Shown: positions 1 to 8,242 of the stretch, in pieces
Position numbering within the stretch: the first letter of the stretch is position 1
Layout: each line of letters opens with the position of its first letter
Virus record (IMG/VR): IMGVR_UViG_3300032073_000100
Coordinates: 1 to 34,741 of that record
Length of the DNA: 34,741 nt
Reading direction: 5' to 3' (one strand)
Origin: a virus
Position numbers and translations under genes: made by a program
The notes under the pieces: model-generated
Database searches by the model: none
Told to the model about the DNA's origin: nothing
Seen by the model: the letters and a program-made list of their open reading frames with translations, nothing else

Positions 1-2
1 AT

Positions 3-2177
3 CTACCGCAAGACGTTAAGTCTCAAGTTTATGATGTTTTAATAACAGGTGGAGTTGATGTTCCAACAGTTGACGGAGTTACCGACAAGGAATCAGTCCT
101 CAATCAAGTATTTGGAGAAAATTGGTCAGACCAATCTGAGGAGGTTCTTAGAGGCGTCTTAGATGTATTCGCTGCAAATGACGGCACTCCCATTCGTTAT
201 CCAGAAGGAGATCCAAGAAACGAAGATGCAGACATTGGCGAGGAAGGGCCAGAGGTAGGAGACGGAGCGCCACAAGACGGAGATCCAGAAGATCAGGGAC
301 AAGAAGCGGGAGAGGAGCCACCCGAAGAAGAGTTACCTGAGTTACCTCCTCCTGATGATGATTCAGAAAACGATATTCCTCCCGGCCCCTCGCAAGAAAC
401 AGATACTGGACAAGAAGATGAGTTCCCTCCTTTCCCTCCTTTCCCAGATGCAGAGGACGATTCAGATCAGCAACCCGAAGATGATTTTCCTGAGCTACCT
501 CCTCCTAGCGACACGCCTGAAGATGAAGATCAGGGAGAGAGCGAATTACCGCCTGATGATGAAATAGATTTACCTCCTACTGATGACGAAACCACAGATC
601 AATCTTCAGAGTCACAGGAAGAATCAGAAGCAGAGTCAGAATCAGAAAGTCAATCAGAGGCAGAGGCAGAAGCAGAAGCAGAGGCAGAAGCAGAGGCAGA
701 AACAACAACAGAGGCAGAGGATCAGTCTGATGAACCGACCGATCAATCTCAAGATTTACCACCCGGAGAGTTGCCCCCAGAAGAAGATCCGCAACCTCCG
801 ACAGACGAGCAACCAGAAGATTTACCACCAACAGATTCACCACCCGGACAACAACCAACGGGAGACTTGCCGCCGGGAAATCAAACCCCTACAGGCGAGC
901 CTTCTGGCGAAGACGATTTTCCTGACTTGCCACCCGGAGACGGAGACGGAGACGGAAATAATGACGAGGACGATGACGATATGAGCATAGGAGATTTTCT
1001 AGGCGACATTTTTAGCGAAGGGCTAGGAGCCGCAGCGCAAGCTCTAGGAGGAAGCGCATCAATTAACAACGTAATTGACGTAGCCGCAGCAGCCTTACAA
1101 GATCGAAAAGCGCAAGAGTATTATACGGACGCTTTGCGAGATGCGAGCGATGCTGAATTAGCGTTCTTAGAACGTATGATTGCTCGTCAAGAAGTTTATC
1201 GACCGTTTTATAATGTTGGCACAGGCGAGAAAGCTCCTTTTCTTGGCTATCAAATAAACAAGCTTAGAGATTTAGTTAACAGAGAACCTGATTTTCCTGA
1301 CTCAAGAAGAATAATCCCAGAGGTTGACATTCTGCCCTTGATTGAAGAAGCGGCAGCGATTGAAGCGGTAGATCCGACAGTGAACCAAATCAACGTAGCT
1401 GATATGCTTTTGGATTTAAACACCGGAAATGTGCCTAGTCCGTCTATGTTAGACATTGGTACGGTTCCTGATCCTCTTAGAACAGACGTAAATTTAATTA
1501 ACCCTTTCAACCCACAAGATCCAGCCTTACGATTCTTACAGGATGAAGGTAGACGAGCTATCGAATCGGCTGCCGCTGCAAAAGGGCGATTAAACACAGG
1601 AGGGACTCTTCAAGAATTACAAGAGCAGGCCATTGGGACAGCAGCAAAATATGCCGGAGACTTGGCTGACATTGGAAGAGTTCAGGATCAAGCTCGTTTA
1701 GACAGAGATCAACAGTTCTTCTCTCAAGCTCTTGGTTCTGGTGGAGAGATGTTTGATCGTGAATCAACCGCAGACCAACAGTTCTACTCGCAACTACTTG
1801 GTTCAGGTACAGAGGGATTTGGACGAGAAATGGATCGGCTAGGGGCTATCTCAGACGCTCAACGATTCCAAGACGATCAAGCTCTTCAGGCTGACATTAG
1901 AAGATTTGAGTCTGAGGCTGACCTAGCAGGAACGGAATTTGATATGTCTCGCTTTGCAAACCAAGACGCAATCGCTAGAGATCAGACGCTTATAGATCAA
2001 TTAAGTGGATTGGTAGACATTGGAAGCGTTGGGGCTGGTGGCCTCACAGGGAATGCTTCTACCTTTGCAGGGTTGGGAAAAAGTGCTTATAGCGAACTCG
2101 GAGACTTGAGAGCATACGAAGGATTACAAAGAGGAAATAGATTTTCAAACATCGTTGGCGGTTTGTTTGGAACTTAA
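3..2177 (+). CDS. Ejection/virion protein, allele A (5' partial)
   Basis: The frame is open from base 3 to the stop at 2177 with no start, so the N-terminus lies off the window; at least 724 residues remain. The order is a short N-terminal stretch, the shared motif IRYPEGDPRNEDADIG (about residues 63-80), an acidic Pro/Ser/Glu-rich linker including a run of Ser-Glu-Ala-Glu repeats (about 195-240), and a conserved alanine/aspartate-rich C-terminal domain beginning MSIGDFLGDIF near base 981. It is a diverged version of the gene at 30968-33376: the C-terminal halves align closely and the linkers do not. Its place ahead of two further ejection-type genes recalls the P22 gp7-gp20-gp16 cluster, so I infer a protein carried in the virion and ejected with the DNA. 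That role is inference; no enzymatic motif is visible. Confidence 0.8.
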   Translation, partial: LPQDVKSQVYDVLITGGVDVPTVDGVTDKESVLNQVFGENWSDQSEEVLRGVLDVFAANDGTPIRYPEGDPRNEDADIGEEGPEVGDGAPQDGDPEDQGQEAGEEPPEEELPELPPPDDDSENDIPPGPSQETDTGQEDEFPPFPPFPDAEDDSDQQPEDDFPELPPPSDTPEDEDQGESELPPDDEIDLPPTDDETTDQSSESQEESEAESESESQSEAEAEAEAEAEAEAETTTEAEDQSDEPTDQSQDLPPGELPPEEDPQPPTDEQPEDLPPTDSPPGQQPTGDLPPGNQTPTGEPSGEDDFPDLPPGDGDGDGNNDEDDDDMSIGDFLGDIFSEGLGAAAQALGGSASINNVIDVAAAALQDRKAQEYYTDALRDASDAELAFLERMIARQEVYRPFYNVGTGEKAPFLGYQINKLRDLVNREPDFPDSRRIIPEVDILPLIEEAAAIEAVDPTVNQINVADMLLDLNTGNVPSPSMLDIGTVPDPLRTDVNLINPFNPQDPALRFLQDEGRRAIESAAAAKGRLNTGGTLQELQEQAIGTAAKYAGDLADIGRVQDQARLDRDQQFFSQALGSGGEMFDRESTADQQFYSQLLGSGTEGFGREMDRLGAISDAQRFQDDQALQADIRRFESEADLAGTEFDMSRFANQDAIARDQTLIDQLSGLVDIGSVGAGGLTGNASTFAGLGKSAYSELGDLRAYEGLQRGNRFSNIVGGLFGT

Positions 2178-2191
2178 AGGAGCAAGATAAA

Positions 2192-3850
2192 ATGGCGAAC
2201 AGACTTCAAAGAATCATGGCGATGGATCAAATGATGCAAAATCGCAATATGCCTCAGCAGGGGATGCAAAGTGTTTTCAATCCCACAACAGGAACATTTG
2301 TGAACGTCCCCTTTCAGACTGATCCTAATTTCAAAGGGCGCAGAACGGTTATGACTCCCTCTGGCCCTCAAGCACTTCCGGGATTTCAAGGACAAGAAAA
2401 TCCTTACAGGGCATTAGGTCGAGGCGCAAGAAACTTACTAGGCAACTTGTTTGGTCGTGGACAACGTAGACGGCAAAACAGAAAAGCAGATCAATCTTTG
2501 CAATCTCAAGAGGAGATTCTAAGAGAGCGTTATCGTCAGGCTGGCCCAGATGGACAGATGAATACTGATGACGATATTTTGCCTGAGTTGGTAACGAAAG
2601 CTGCAACAGCCTCTCCAGTTGTCGTGAAAGACGGAAAAGGTGAAATTACTTTCACGCAAGAAAGAATGCCCGGAGTTTTTAAAGAAGCAGGAAGCTACGA
2701 AAACAGAATCAAGCAATTGATGGAAAATCAAGGTATTAACAGAGGAGAGGCAGAGCGAAATCAAGCAGAAGCAATTAAGAAAGGAATGGATTTAGATAAC
2801 TCTGGTTATGTTGATGATTCAGAAGCGTTTGCATTTAACAACCCAACGACTTCTGGACAGCCCCTTGAGATTCCTGCTTTCCGAAGCGGCAGAGAAGAGA
2901 AATTAAGAGAAATAGAGGAAAGAATCAATCGTCCAATTATGCGTGGCCCTGCGCCCCTGCCTACCTTTGACATTTCTCAAATGTCGAGGGGACAAGTCAA
3001 ATACGGTGATCCAAAAACATTTACTTTACCGAATGGGGATCTAGCAGTTTCAAGAACTGTTACAAAAGGAAATCAATCAGGATTAGAAATCATAGATCCG
3101 AGTAGTGGCAGAGTAATTTTTTCAAACGCTCCCGGTACAACAAGCTCTAAAACTAGCAGCGCAACTCCACAAGCTAATCCGTTTGCTAAAAAAATGGATC
3201 GTGAAATAGACTTTGATGCAGCTATTTTGTTGCCCAAAGACGAACAAGAAAAATATTTAGATCCAAATATTTCAGACGCAGAATTTAAAAAGTTAAACAA
3301 AAAAGCAAAAGTATTATTAGCCAAAACACCTAAAAAAGAAAAACCAACTGAAGGGATGTTAAACTCAAAAACAGCTTTTACTCAAATGACTTTAGCGGCT
3401 CCGACTTTGAAAAGATTAGAGCAAAACGCAAAGCTAATGGAACAGTTAGGTGGTTTTTCAGGGGCAATGGCAAGAAACTTTAGGTCAATGGCTGACCCAG
3501 ATGAAAGGCTTTATCTTCAAGCAGCAGATGCTTGGATAAGGGCAAAACTAAGGAAAGAATCCGGGGCAGCAATTGGTGAAAAAGAGATGGAGCAAGAATA
3601 TGCAACATTCTTCCCACAACTCAACGACACTCCAGAAACCATTGCAGAAAAAGCTAGACAAAGAGAAGTCTTAACAAGACAAATGGGAATAAATGCAGGA
3701 GAAATTAAAGAAACAAAACAAGATAAAGAACAGACCACTGAGACTGAAACTAACAACGCTTTGCCAACTGTAAGCACTCAAGAGCAATATGACGCTTTGC
3801 CTAGTGGAGCAAAATATTTAGAAGACGGACAAGAATTTAGGAAGCCTTAA
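2192..3850 (+). CDS. Ejection/virion protein with EF-hand-like loop, allele A
   Basis: 552 residues, preceded by AAGGAGCAAGATAAA and ATG, a strong ribosome site that is identical ahead of the second copy at 33391. The N-terminus is Met/Gln-rich (MANRLQRIMAMDQMMQ) and followed by Arg-rich stretches. Near residues 197-208 DLDNSGYVDDSE fits the 12-residue EF-hand calcium loop (acidic positions 1, 3 and 12, Gly at 6). The C-terminal half is Lys/Glu/Gln-rich and predicted helical. It sits between two other putative ejection proteins and is assigned as a virion/ejection protein by gene order only. The 3' half is nearly identical to the second copy while the 5' half differs more. No catalytic motif is recognised. 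Confidence 0.8.
   Translation: MANRLQRIMAMDQMMQNRNMPQQGMQSVFNPTTGTFVNVPFQTDPNFKGRRTVMTPSGPQALPGFQGQENPYRALGRGARNLLGNLFGRGQRRRQNRKADQSLQSQEEILRERYRQAGPDGQMNTDDDILPELVTKAATASPVVVKDGKGEITFTQERMPGVFKEAGSYENRIKQLMENQGINRGEAERNQAEAIKKGMDLDNSGYVDDSEAFAFNNPTTSGQPLEIPAFRSGREEKLREIEERINRPIMRGPAPLPTFDISQMSRGQVKYGDPKTFTLPNGDLAVSRTVTKGNQSGLEIIDPSSGRVIFSNAPGTTSSKTSSATPQANPFAKKMDREIDFDAAILLPKDEQEKYLDPNISDAEFKKLNKKAKVLLAKTPKKEKPTEGMLNSKTAFTQMTLAAPTLKRLEQNAKLMEQLGGFSGAMARNFRSMADPDERLYLQAADAWIRAKLRKESGAAIGEKEMEQEYATFFPQLNDTPETIAEKARQREVLTRQMGINAGEIKETKQDKEQTTETETNNALPTVSTQEQYDALPSGAKYLEDGQEFRKP
3416..3542. repeat. 127-bp exact repeat shared with the window's end
   Basis: Bases 3416-3542 are identical to 34615-34741, and the match stops exactly at the last base of the window. 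The preceding base differs (A at 3415, G at 34614). It lies inside the second ejection-protein gene. It is the identical tail of a longer diverged duplication (2192-3542 against 33391-34741). Confidence 0.95.
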
Positions 3851-3851
3851 A

Positions 3852-6077
3852 ATGGAAAGTAAATTTGGTGGAGTTCCTGTCAATACATCGAGATTCGGTG
3901 GAATTCCTGTAAGTAAAGAGATGGATTTTGATGCTGGAGACATAGCAGCAGAAACAGCTAGATCAGCGGTGCAAGGTTTAACTTTTGGGTTTGGGGATGA
4001 ACTAGAAAGTGGTTTATCTGGAATTGTTGGAAGTATGCAAGGAGAGCCATTTCAACAAGCCTATCGCCAACGGTACAGAGAGTTAGAGCGCAGAAGAAAA
4101 GCGTTTGAAGAACAATACCCCGGAATAGCAATTCCTGCTGAACTAGCCGGAGGGCTTTTGACAGGAGGAGTTGGAGCCGCTAGGACAGGCGCACTCCAAG
4201 GATTAAATCAACTGAGCAAACTTGGAAAAGCAGGAAGGCTTGCAAAAGTTGGGGCAGTAGAAGGTGGGATTTATGGCGCAGGGAAAGCAGATCCAGACGA
4301 AATCGTAGAGGACACTATTGAAGGGGCTGCATTAGGTTCAGTTGTAACCCCGGTTGCTGGCGGTACATTAAATGTATTAGGCGATTTAATTTCAGGAGTT
4401 GGAGACTTTGCCTCCAGAAAACTAGTGGACACGCCAAGACAACAAGCAGACCGAGTTTTAAGACAAGCAATGACAGACGAAGGCATGACCCCTGAAACAG
4501 TAGTTGCTCGGATTCGTGAGCTTAATGAAGCAACACCCGGAACGCCTCAAGCAACAATGGCAGACGTTGGCGATGCGTTTAGAACACAAGCAAGGGCAAC
4601 AATGGACGTTGGCGATGCAGCAAAAGGTAAAGCAAGGGATTTATTTAATCAGAGACAAGCAGGACAAAGAACCAGAGTTAAAACATTAATCAATAAAAAT
4701 TTTGGTGCTGATGCAGATAACTTCTTTTCTGACTTTGATAGTGCTTTAAGTAAAAGATCACAAGCAGCCTCGCCTATTTACGAAAGAGCTTTTAATCAAG
4801 GCGTAGAAATGACAGAAGAATTAGAGGACTTTATTGCTGATCCTTTAATAAAATCATCCTACTCTGAAGCAAAAAAATTTGCAGCAAGCCTTAAAGATCC
4901 CGGTGATTTAAATTTAAGAACGCTCGATCAACTCAAAAAAAGATTAGATGACAAAATAGGATCATCAATAAAAAACGAAAAAAGACAAACAGCAAGAGCA
5001 TATCAAAAGAAAAAAACAGAGCTGCTTGACTTAATAGGCCAACAAAATCCAGATTACAGAAACGCGCTTGCTCAATTTTCAAGCGACTCAGCAATAATCA
5101 ATGCAATGGAAAACGGTTTAGAATTTTTAAAACGAGATCCAGATTTGCTCAAGCAGTCACTTAAAGGTTTGACAGAAACAGAGAAAGACTCTTTTCGAAT
5201 AGGTGCGGTAAAATCTTTACAAAATTTCATTGAAAGCCAAGGGGATAATACTGACGTAGTAAAAAGATTGATCGGAAGTGAGGCAATGCGTAAAAGACTG
5301 CAATCTATTATGCCAGAGGAAAACGTAGATAACTTTTTAAAAGGACTAGATACTGAATCAGAGTTTTTTAGAACAAGAGGCGCAATTACTTCTGGCTCTC
5401 CCACCGCAGAAAGGCAACAAGCTATATCAAGATTAGAGGATCAAATATCTCCTGATCTTTTAGTGTCTTTAGGTATGGGAGATCCGACTTTTATTGTTCC
5501 TCAAGTTGCTAGGGTATTGTCGAAAGGAAAAGCATCTCCTGAATTAGTTGACGCTCTGTCTGACAGTCTTTTTGATGCAGGACTTACTGGGCAGCAAATT
5601 ATTGATATTCTGTCAAAGCCAACGGTACGCAAACAGTTTTCCGATCGCTATGATGAAACCATTGGCAAAATAATTAACAAGGATCGAGTGAGATCAGGGA
5701 TCACGCCCGCATATTTTGCAACGACAGGAACGACAGGAAGGGAAGTAGATCCTTCTATGTTTCGTGCTGATGGTTCTAGAAAATCTGAGATAGGGTTTCT
5801 TGGGCCAATAAAGAATAATATTACAGGGGGAACTATGACTGAGTTCTCTACTGATATGATGTATAAAGGTGAGAAAATTGAAATTCCTACGATGGTTCCT
5901 ACACAAAGTAAAGAAGCTATAGAACATATGCAAAACATGGAGCCAGGAAAGGGGTGGAACATGAAAAACCCTATAAATAAACAAATAATAAATACGGCTC
6001 GTGAACACGCTAAGATTCGGTTAGATCAAGGTAAGTCTCAATTCTATGTAGATGGAGAAACGGAAACTACAAGATGA
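3852..6077 (+). CDS. Third ejection-type virion protein (741 aa)
   Basis: 741 residues; ATG two bases after the previous stop. The N-terminus repeats FGGVPV/FGGIPV (residues 5-19), then has the segment AVQGLTFGFGDELESG (about 39-54), a pattern I recognise from phage proteins encoded after tail genes. A glycine/alanine-rich, weakly hydrophobic stretch follows (about 97-180), then long charged helices. The last ~100 residues contain IGFLGPIKNN, MTEFS, EIPTMVPT and a terminal AREHAKIRLDQGKSQF pattern that recurs at the C-termini of many phage virion proteins. Position and size suggest the counterpart of P22 gp16, which helps DNA cross the cell envelope. No lytic transglycosylase motif is visible. 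The ATGA overlap with the lysozyme fragment indicates translational coupling. Confidence 0.8.
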   Translation: MESKFGGVPVNTSRFGGIPVSKEMDFDAGDIAAETARSAVQGLTFGFGDELESGLSGIVGSMQGEPFQQAYRQRYRELERRRKAFEEQYPGIAIPAELAGGLLTGGVGAARTGALQGLNQLSKLGKAGRLAKVGAVEGGIYGAGKADPDEIVEDTIEGAALGSVVTPVAGGTLNVLGDLISGVGDFASRKLVDTPRQQADRVLRQAMTDEGMTPETVVARIRELNEATPGTPQATMADVGDAFRTQARATMDVGDAAKGKARDLFNQRQAGQRTRVKTLINKNFGADADNFFSDFDSALSKRSQAASPIYERAFNQGVEMTEELEDFIADPLIKSSYSEAKKFAASLKDPGDLNLRTLDQLKKRLDDKIGSSIKNEKRQTARAYQKKKTELLDLIGQQNPDYRNALAQFSSDSAIINAMENGLEFLKRDPDLLKQSLKGLTETEKDSFRIGAVKSLQNFIESQGDNTDVVKRLIGSEAMRKRLQSIMPEENVDNFLKGLDTESEFFRTRGAITSGSPTAERQQAISRLEDQISPDLLVSLGMGDPTFIVPQVARVLSKGKASPELVDALSDSLFDAGLTGQQIIDILSKPTVRKQFSDRYDETIGKIINKDRVRSGITPAYFATTGTTGREVDPSMFRADGSRKSEIGFLGPIKNNITGGTMTEFSTDMMYKGEKIEIPTMVPTQSKEAIEHMQNMEPGKGWNMKNPINKQIINTAREHAKIRLDQGKSQFYVDGETETTR

Positions 6078-6214
6078 ATTCACAATCTAAACAAAATATT
6101 TTTGAGCAGTTAAAGATTGATGAAGGCATTAAACATGAATGCTATCTATGTTCAGAAGGCGTACCTACCTTTGGTATAGGCCATAGACGAAGACTAAACA
6201 TCCTCTGGCGTTAG
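6074..6214 (+). pseudogene. Truncated T4-type lysozyme fragment
   Basis: ATG overlaps the upstream stop (ATGA) and the frame runs only 46 codons. The peptide keeps the N-terminal catalytic pattern of T4-type lysozymes, E-8aa-D/C-5aa-T: Glu17, Cys26 and Thr32, followed by GIGH at 34-37. Everything after GIGH is missing; a full enzyme is about 150-170 residues. The 3' end overlaps the stop of the converging gene at 6194, so the break looks like a recombination or deletion joint. A separate full-length lysozyme of the same family is at 13667. Whether the short peptide is still made is unknown. Confidence 0.8.
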
Positions 6215-6529
6215 CTCCGGCAGATAGGTCGCATCCTTGTATTTGCTCGTCTGTTTCCGGGTTCTGAAAAAGTCTTTATATTGCGGATATGCATCTATGA
6301 ATTTCCGCGAATAGAACGGACGATGATTGTTGTTGATCTTGAATTCTAAGATCCCATCACCGCCAACGTCCTTCTCCCATCTGATGCGCTCGAATATAGC
6401 ATTGACGGAATAATTCTTTTTTCCGCGACGAATCATTTGAAAAGTAAACTCCTGAAACATTTTCCAGAATTCAGGATACTCTTGGTCATAAGCCTCGAAA
6501 TGTTCTTTCAGTTCTTCTAATCGGTTCAT
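6194..6529 (-). CDS. Conserved phage protein of unknown function
   Basis: 111 residues from the ATG at 6529, chosen because GGAGGT lies just upstream of it; an in-frame ATG at 6544 lacks such a site. The protein is mixed charged, with FKINNNHRPFYSRKF and FFRTRKQ in the second half, a pattern I have seen in small phage proteins without known function. It is the last gene of the leftward operon and follows a 39-aa ORF whose stop merges with its ribosome site. Its stop lies inside the lysozyme fragment on the other strand. Confidence 0.8.
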   Translation of the reverse strand: MNRLEELKEHFEAYDQEYPEFWKMFQEFTFQMIRRGKKNYSVNAIFERIRWEKDVGGDGILEFKINNNHRPFYSRKFIDAYPQYKDFFRTRKQTSKYKDATYLPELTPEDV

Positions 6530-6530
6530 G

Positions 6531-6650
6531 CTACCTCCATTCATTTTTTAAATTTTTGTCTATAAAATTTTCTTTTTTCTCAGGCAATTTTCGTGCAATG
6601 TCTAAAGCAGCAAAAGATAAAAATAAAATCAGAATAAATATTTTTTTCAT
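6531..6650 (-). CDS. 39-aa membrane or secreted peptide
   Basis: Short ORF whose ATG overlaps the stop of the TGT-like gene (TGATG) and whose stop sits at the ribosome site of the next gene. The N-terminus MKKIFILILFLSFAALDIA is a Lys-Lys-led hydrophobic segment typical of a signal peptide or single membrane span; the remaining ~20 residues are charged. There is no lipobox cysteine. Tight coupling on both sides supports translation. The function is unknown; an inner-membrane-acting early peptide is one possibility. Confidence 0.6.
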   Translation of the reverse strand: MKKIFILILFLSFAALDIARKLPEKKENFIDKNLKNEWR

Positions 6651-7330
6651 CAAATTAACCCCATTTGTTCTGATTCATCTTTTTCCCAATGAATCGGGCA
6701 ATTAAAAGAATCTATTTTCCGAGCCATTTTTTCAGGATCACAATTAAGAGTTTTAAAATTTCTAGCTACATTGGTTGAATCAGCTGATGCAAAAGGCCAT
6801 CGTTCCCCTCCAACAGACAACCCTCTTAACATATGAATCCACGGCATTTGCTTATTTTTAGAGAGGAGGAAATTAAACGCATCATCAATTCTTCGATTCC
6901 ATTTCTCGCTACCGATCTGCCAATACTCTCCAGAACTCCCGAAACAAACTTTAGAATAATTATCAATTAAGAAAGACAAGTAATCGAAAGATAAATTGAT
7001 ATGCCAGACAGGAGATCCCAAATCTTTTTGAAAAGGCCAATCTTCTAAAGTATTTTTGTTTTCTTTCTCGCTGCCCCCGATGATGTCAGGTATGACCGCC
7101 CAATGGGGATGACCTAACAACGGATCAAGCCATTCATAATATTTTTTTTTATCAAACCTTTTGCCTAACGTAAATGAAGAAAAAGCACCGTTGTCTAGCA
7201 TGACACTTTGCCCAATCGCTAAACATATTTTGATCTGATCTGGTCTGGCAAAGCTCACGCAAAAATGCTTGCCTCCCATCTTATAAAGTTGAGCGTTTGG
7301 TGTGAGTGGAGTACCGTGATAATGAATCAT
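6650..7330 (-). CDS. TGT/DpdA-like base-exchange family protein
   Basis: 226 residues. Motifs resemble the tRNA-guanine transglycosylase fold: VMLDNGAF (Asp46) where TGT has its substrate-binding SDSGGFQ motif, AVIPDIIGG (Asp82), FGSSGE (130-135), HMLRG (166-170), and ASADSTNVARN (Asp184) at the place of the TGT nucleophile motif DCVxPTRxGRN. The C-terminal Cys/His zinc site of classical TGT is not seen. Short phage relatives of TGT (DpdA group) insert 7-deazaguanines into phage DNA, so a DNA-modification role is plausible. No preQ0-synthesis genes are in the window, so a precursor would have to come from the host. It is coupled by ATGA overlap to the upstream gene. The fold call is by eye; activity is inference. 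Confidence 0.6.
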   Translation of the reverse strand: MIHYHGTPLTPNAQLYKMGGKHFCVSFARPDQIKICLAIGQSVMLDNGAFSSFTLGKRFDKKKYYEWLDPLLGHPHWAVIPDIIGGSEKENKNTLEDWPFQKDLGSPVWHINLSFDYLSFLIDNYSKVCFGSSGEYWQIGSEKWNRRIDDAFNFLLSKNKQMPWIHMLRGLSVGGERWPFASADSTNVARNFKTLNCDPEKMARKIDSFNCPIHWEKDESEQMGLI

Positions 7331-7632
7331 TTGTTGTCGCTGTTGAATTCAGATATAACTTTGACTCCTTCATGTTCTCCAACCAAAATGACACGCAGAA
7401 AATCTAATTTGGGTTCTTTTTTTAAAATATCAAAATAAACAAATCTGCATAAATCCTCTTGGTAAATGAATCCCTCATAATATTTAAAGATATTTTTTAA
7501 AACTCCAACTTTGAACCATAAACTTGATTCAATAGTTGCTGCATAAGAATTTTTTATTACGTTTTCTTGATGTTCTAATTCAGGACAACTAAATCCATCA
7601 ACTTCTAAATGATAAATGAATGTTTCTATCAT
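7327..7632 (-). CDS. Hypothetical early protein
   Basis: 101 residues, preceded by AGGAGG at good distance. It is rich in aromatic residues (IETFIYHLEVDGF, FKYYEGFIYQEDLCRFVYFD) with an even alternation suggesting a small alpha/beta domain, and has no membrane span. It lies between SSB and the TGT-like gene in the leftward operon and overlaps the latter by ATGA. I do not recognise the family. Confidence 0.75.
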   Translation of the reverse strand: MIETFIYHLEVDGFSCPELEHQENVIKNSYAATIESSLWFKVGVLKNIFKYYEGFIYQEDLCRFVYFDILKKEPKLDFLRVILVGEHEGVKVISEFNSDNK

Positions 7633-7644
7633 AAATGCTACCTC

Positions 7645-8001
7645 CTAAAATGGGATGTCATCGTCTACAAGCGGCTGATCTTTTGGGGACAAGAATTGAA
7701 AGTTGAACGCCCGAATTGAAGTTGAGTATCTCTTCTCTCCGTCTTTCTCCCACTCCTGATATTGGATCTCTCCCTCGACATATATCTTTGAGCCTTTCTT
7801 GAGTTTATCTGCTATCTCTGCCAAGGCTCCCGAAAACTGGACTCGATGCCAGGCGGTCTGTTCCTTTGGCTCTCCGGTTCTCGTTTTCCACTTCCTTGAA
7901 GTTGCAAGGCTGGCCGTCACTGTTTTTGTGCCGTCATCCCAATTTTTTATTTCCGGGTCACGCCCAAGATTCCCTACTAGAATTGCTTTATTAACTGACA
8001 T
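7645..8001 (-). CDS. ssb: Single-stranded DNA-binding protein
   Basis: 118 residues from the ATG at 8001, chosen because AAGGAGCG precedes it and the protein then starts MSVNKAILVGNLGRDPEI, the standard SSB opening. An OB-fold follows with the conserved TAWHRVQFSGALAEIA and KGSKIYVEGEIQYQEWEKDG segments (about 53-90). The end is the acidic tip DDDIPF (113-118), which in cellular SSBs recruits partner proteins. It coats ssDNA during replication and annealing. It stands two genes after the exonuclease and annealing protein, making a recombination module. The short linker between OB-fold and tip is usual for phage SSBs. Confidence 0.96.
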   Translation of the reverse strand: MSVNKAILVGNLGRDPEIKNWDDGTKTVTASLATSRKWKTRTGEPKEQTAWHRVQFSGALAEIADKLKKGSKIYVEGEIQYQEWEKDGEKRYSTSIRAFNFQFLSPKDQPLVDDDIPF

Positions 8002-8242
8002 CTTTACGCTCCTTTTTTCTTGCAATGCTGTCTTTTCTCATTCTTCTTAAAGATTGATTATATAAATCAGTCGCACAACCCATCAGATCAGCCATAAGAT
8101 CAACAGTCATTAGAGAAGAATCACTCATAAATGCAGGATGTAAAAATATTTCTGCCTCTCCTGCTTTGAAGTCTGCATAGATAATACCGATGACATTTGT
8201 TTGAATATCCTCAATGTCATCATCGTCATGTTTCTCAAGCAT
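7991..8242 (-). CDS. Small hypothetical early protein
   Basis: 83 residues. The start at 8242 lies inside the 3' end of the exonuclease gene and has GGAGG about seven bases upstream; the 3' end overlaps the SSB start. The protein opens with an acidic stretch (MLEKHDDDDIEDI), has a short mixed core and ends in a basic tail (RRMRKDSIARKKERK). The tight overlaps on both sides support it as real. I do not recognise the family. Confidence 0.7.
   Translation of the reverse strand: MLEKHDDDDIEDIQTNVIGIIYADFKAGEAEIFLHPAFMSDSSLMTVDLMADLMGCATDLYNQSLRRMRKDSIARKKERKDVS

Noticed and set aside
583-984. Overlapping 133-aa plus-strand frame (Gln/Lys-rich)
   Set aside because: Off-frame reading of the Ser/Glu/Ala repeat of the ejection gene; low complexity with no start site.
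5072-5404. Minus-strand ORF inside the 741-aa gene
   Set aside because: Fully antisense to a clear gene, no ribosome site, no protein features.
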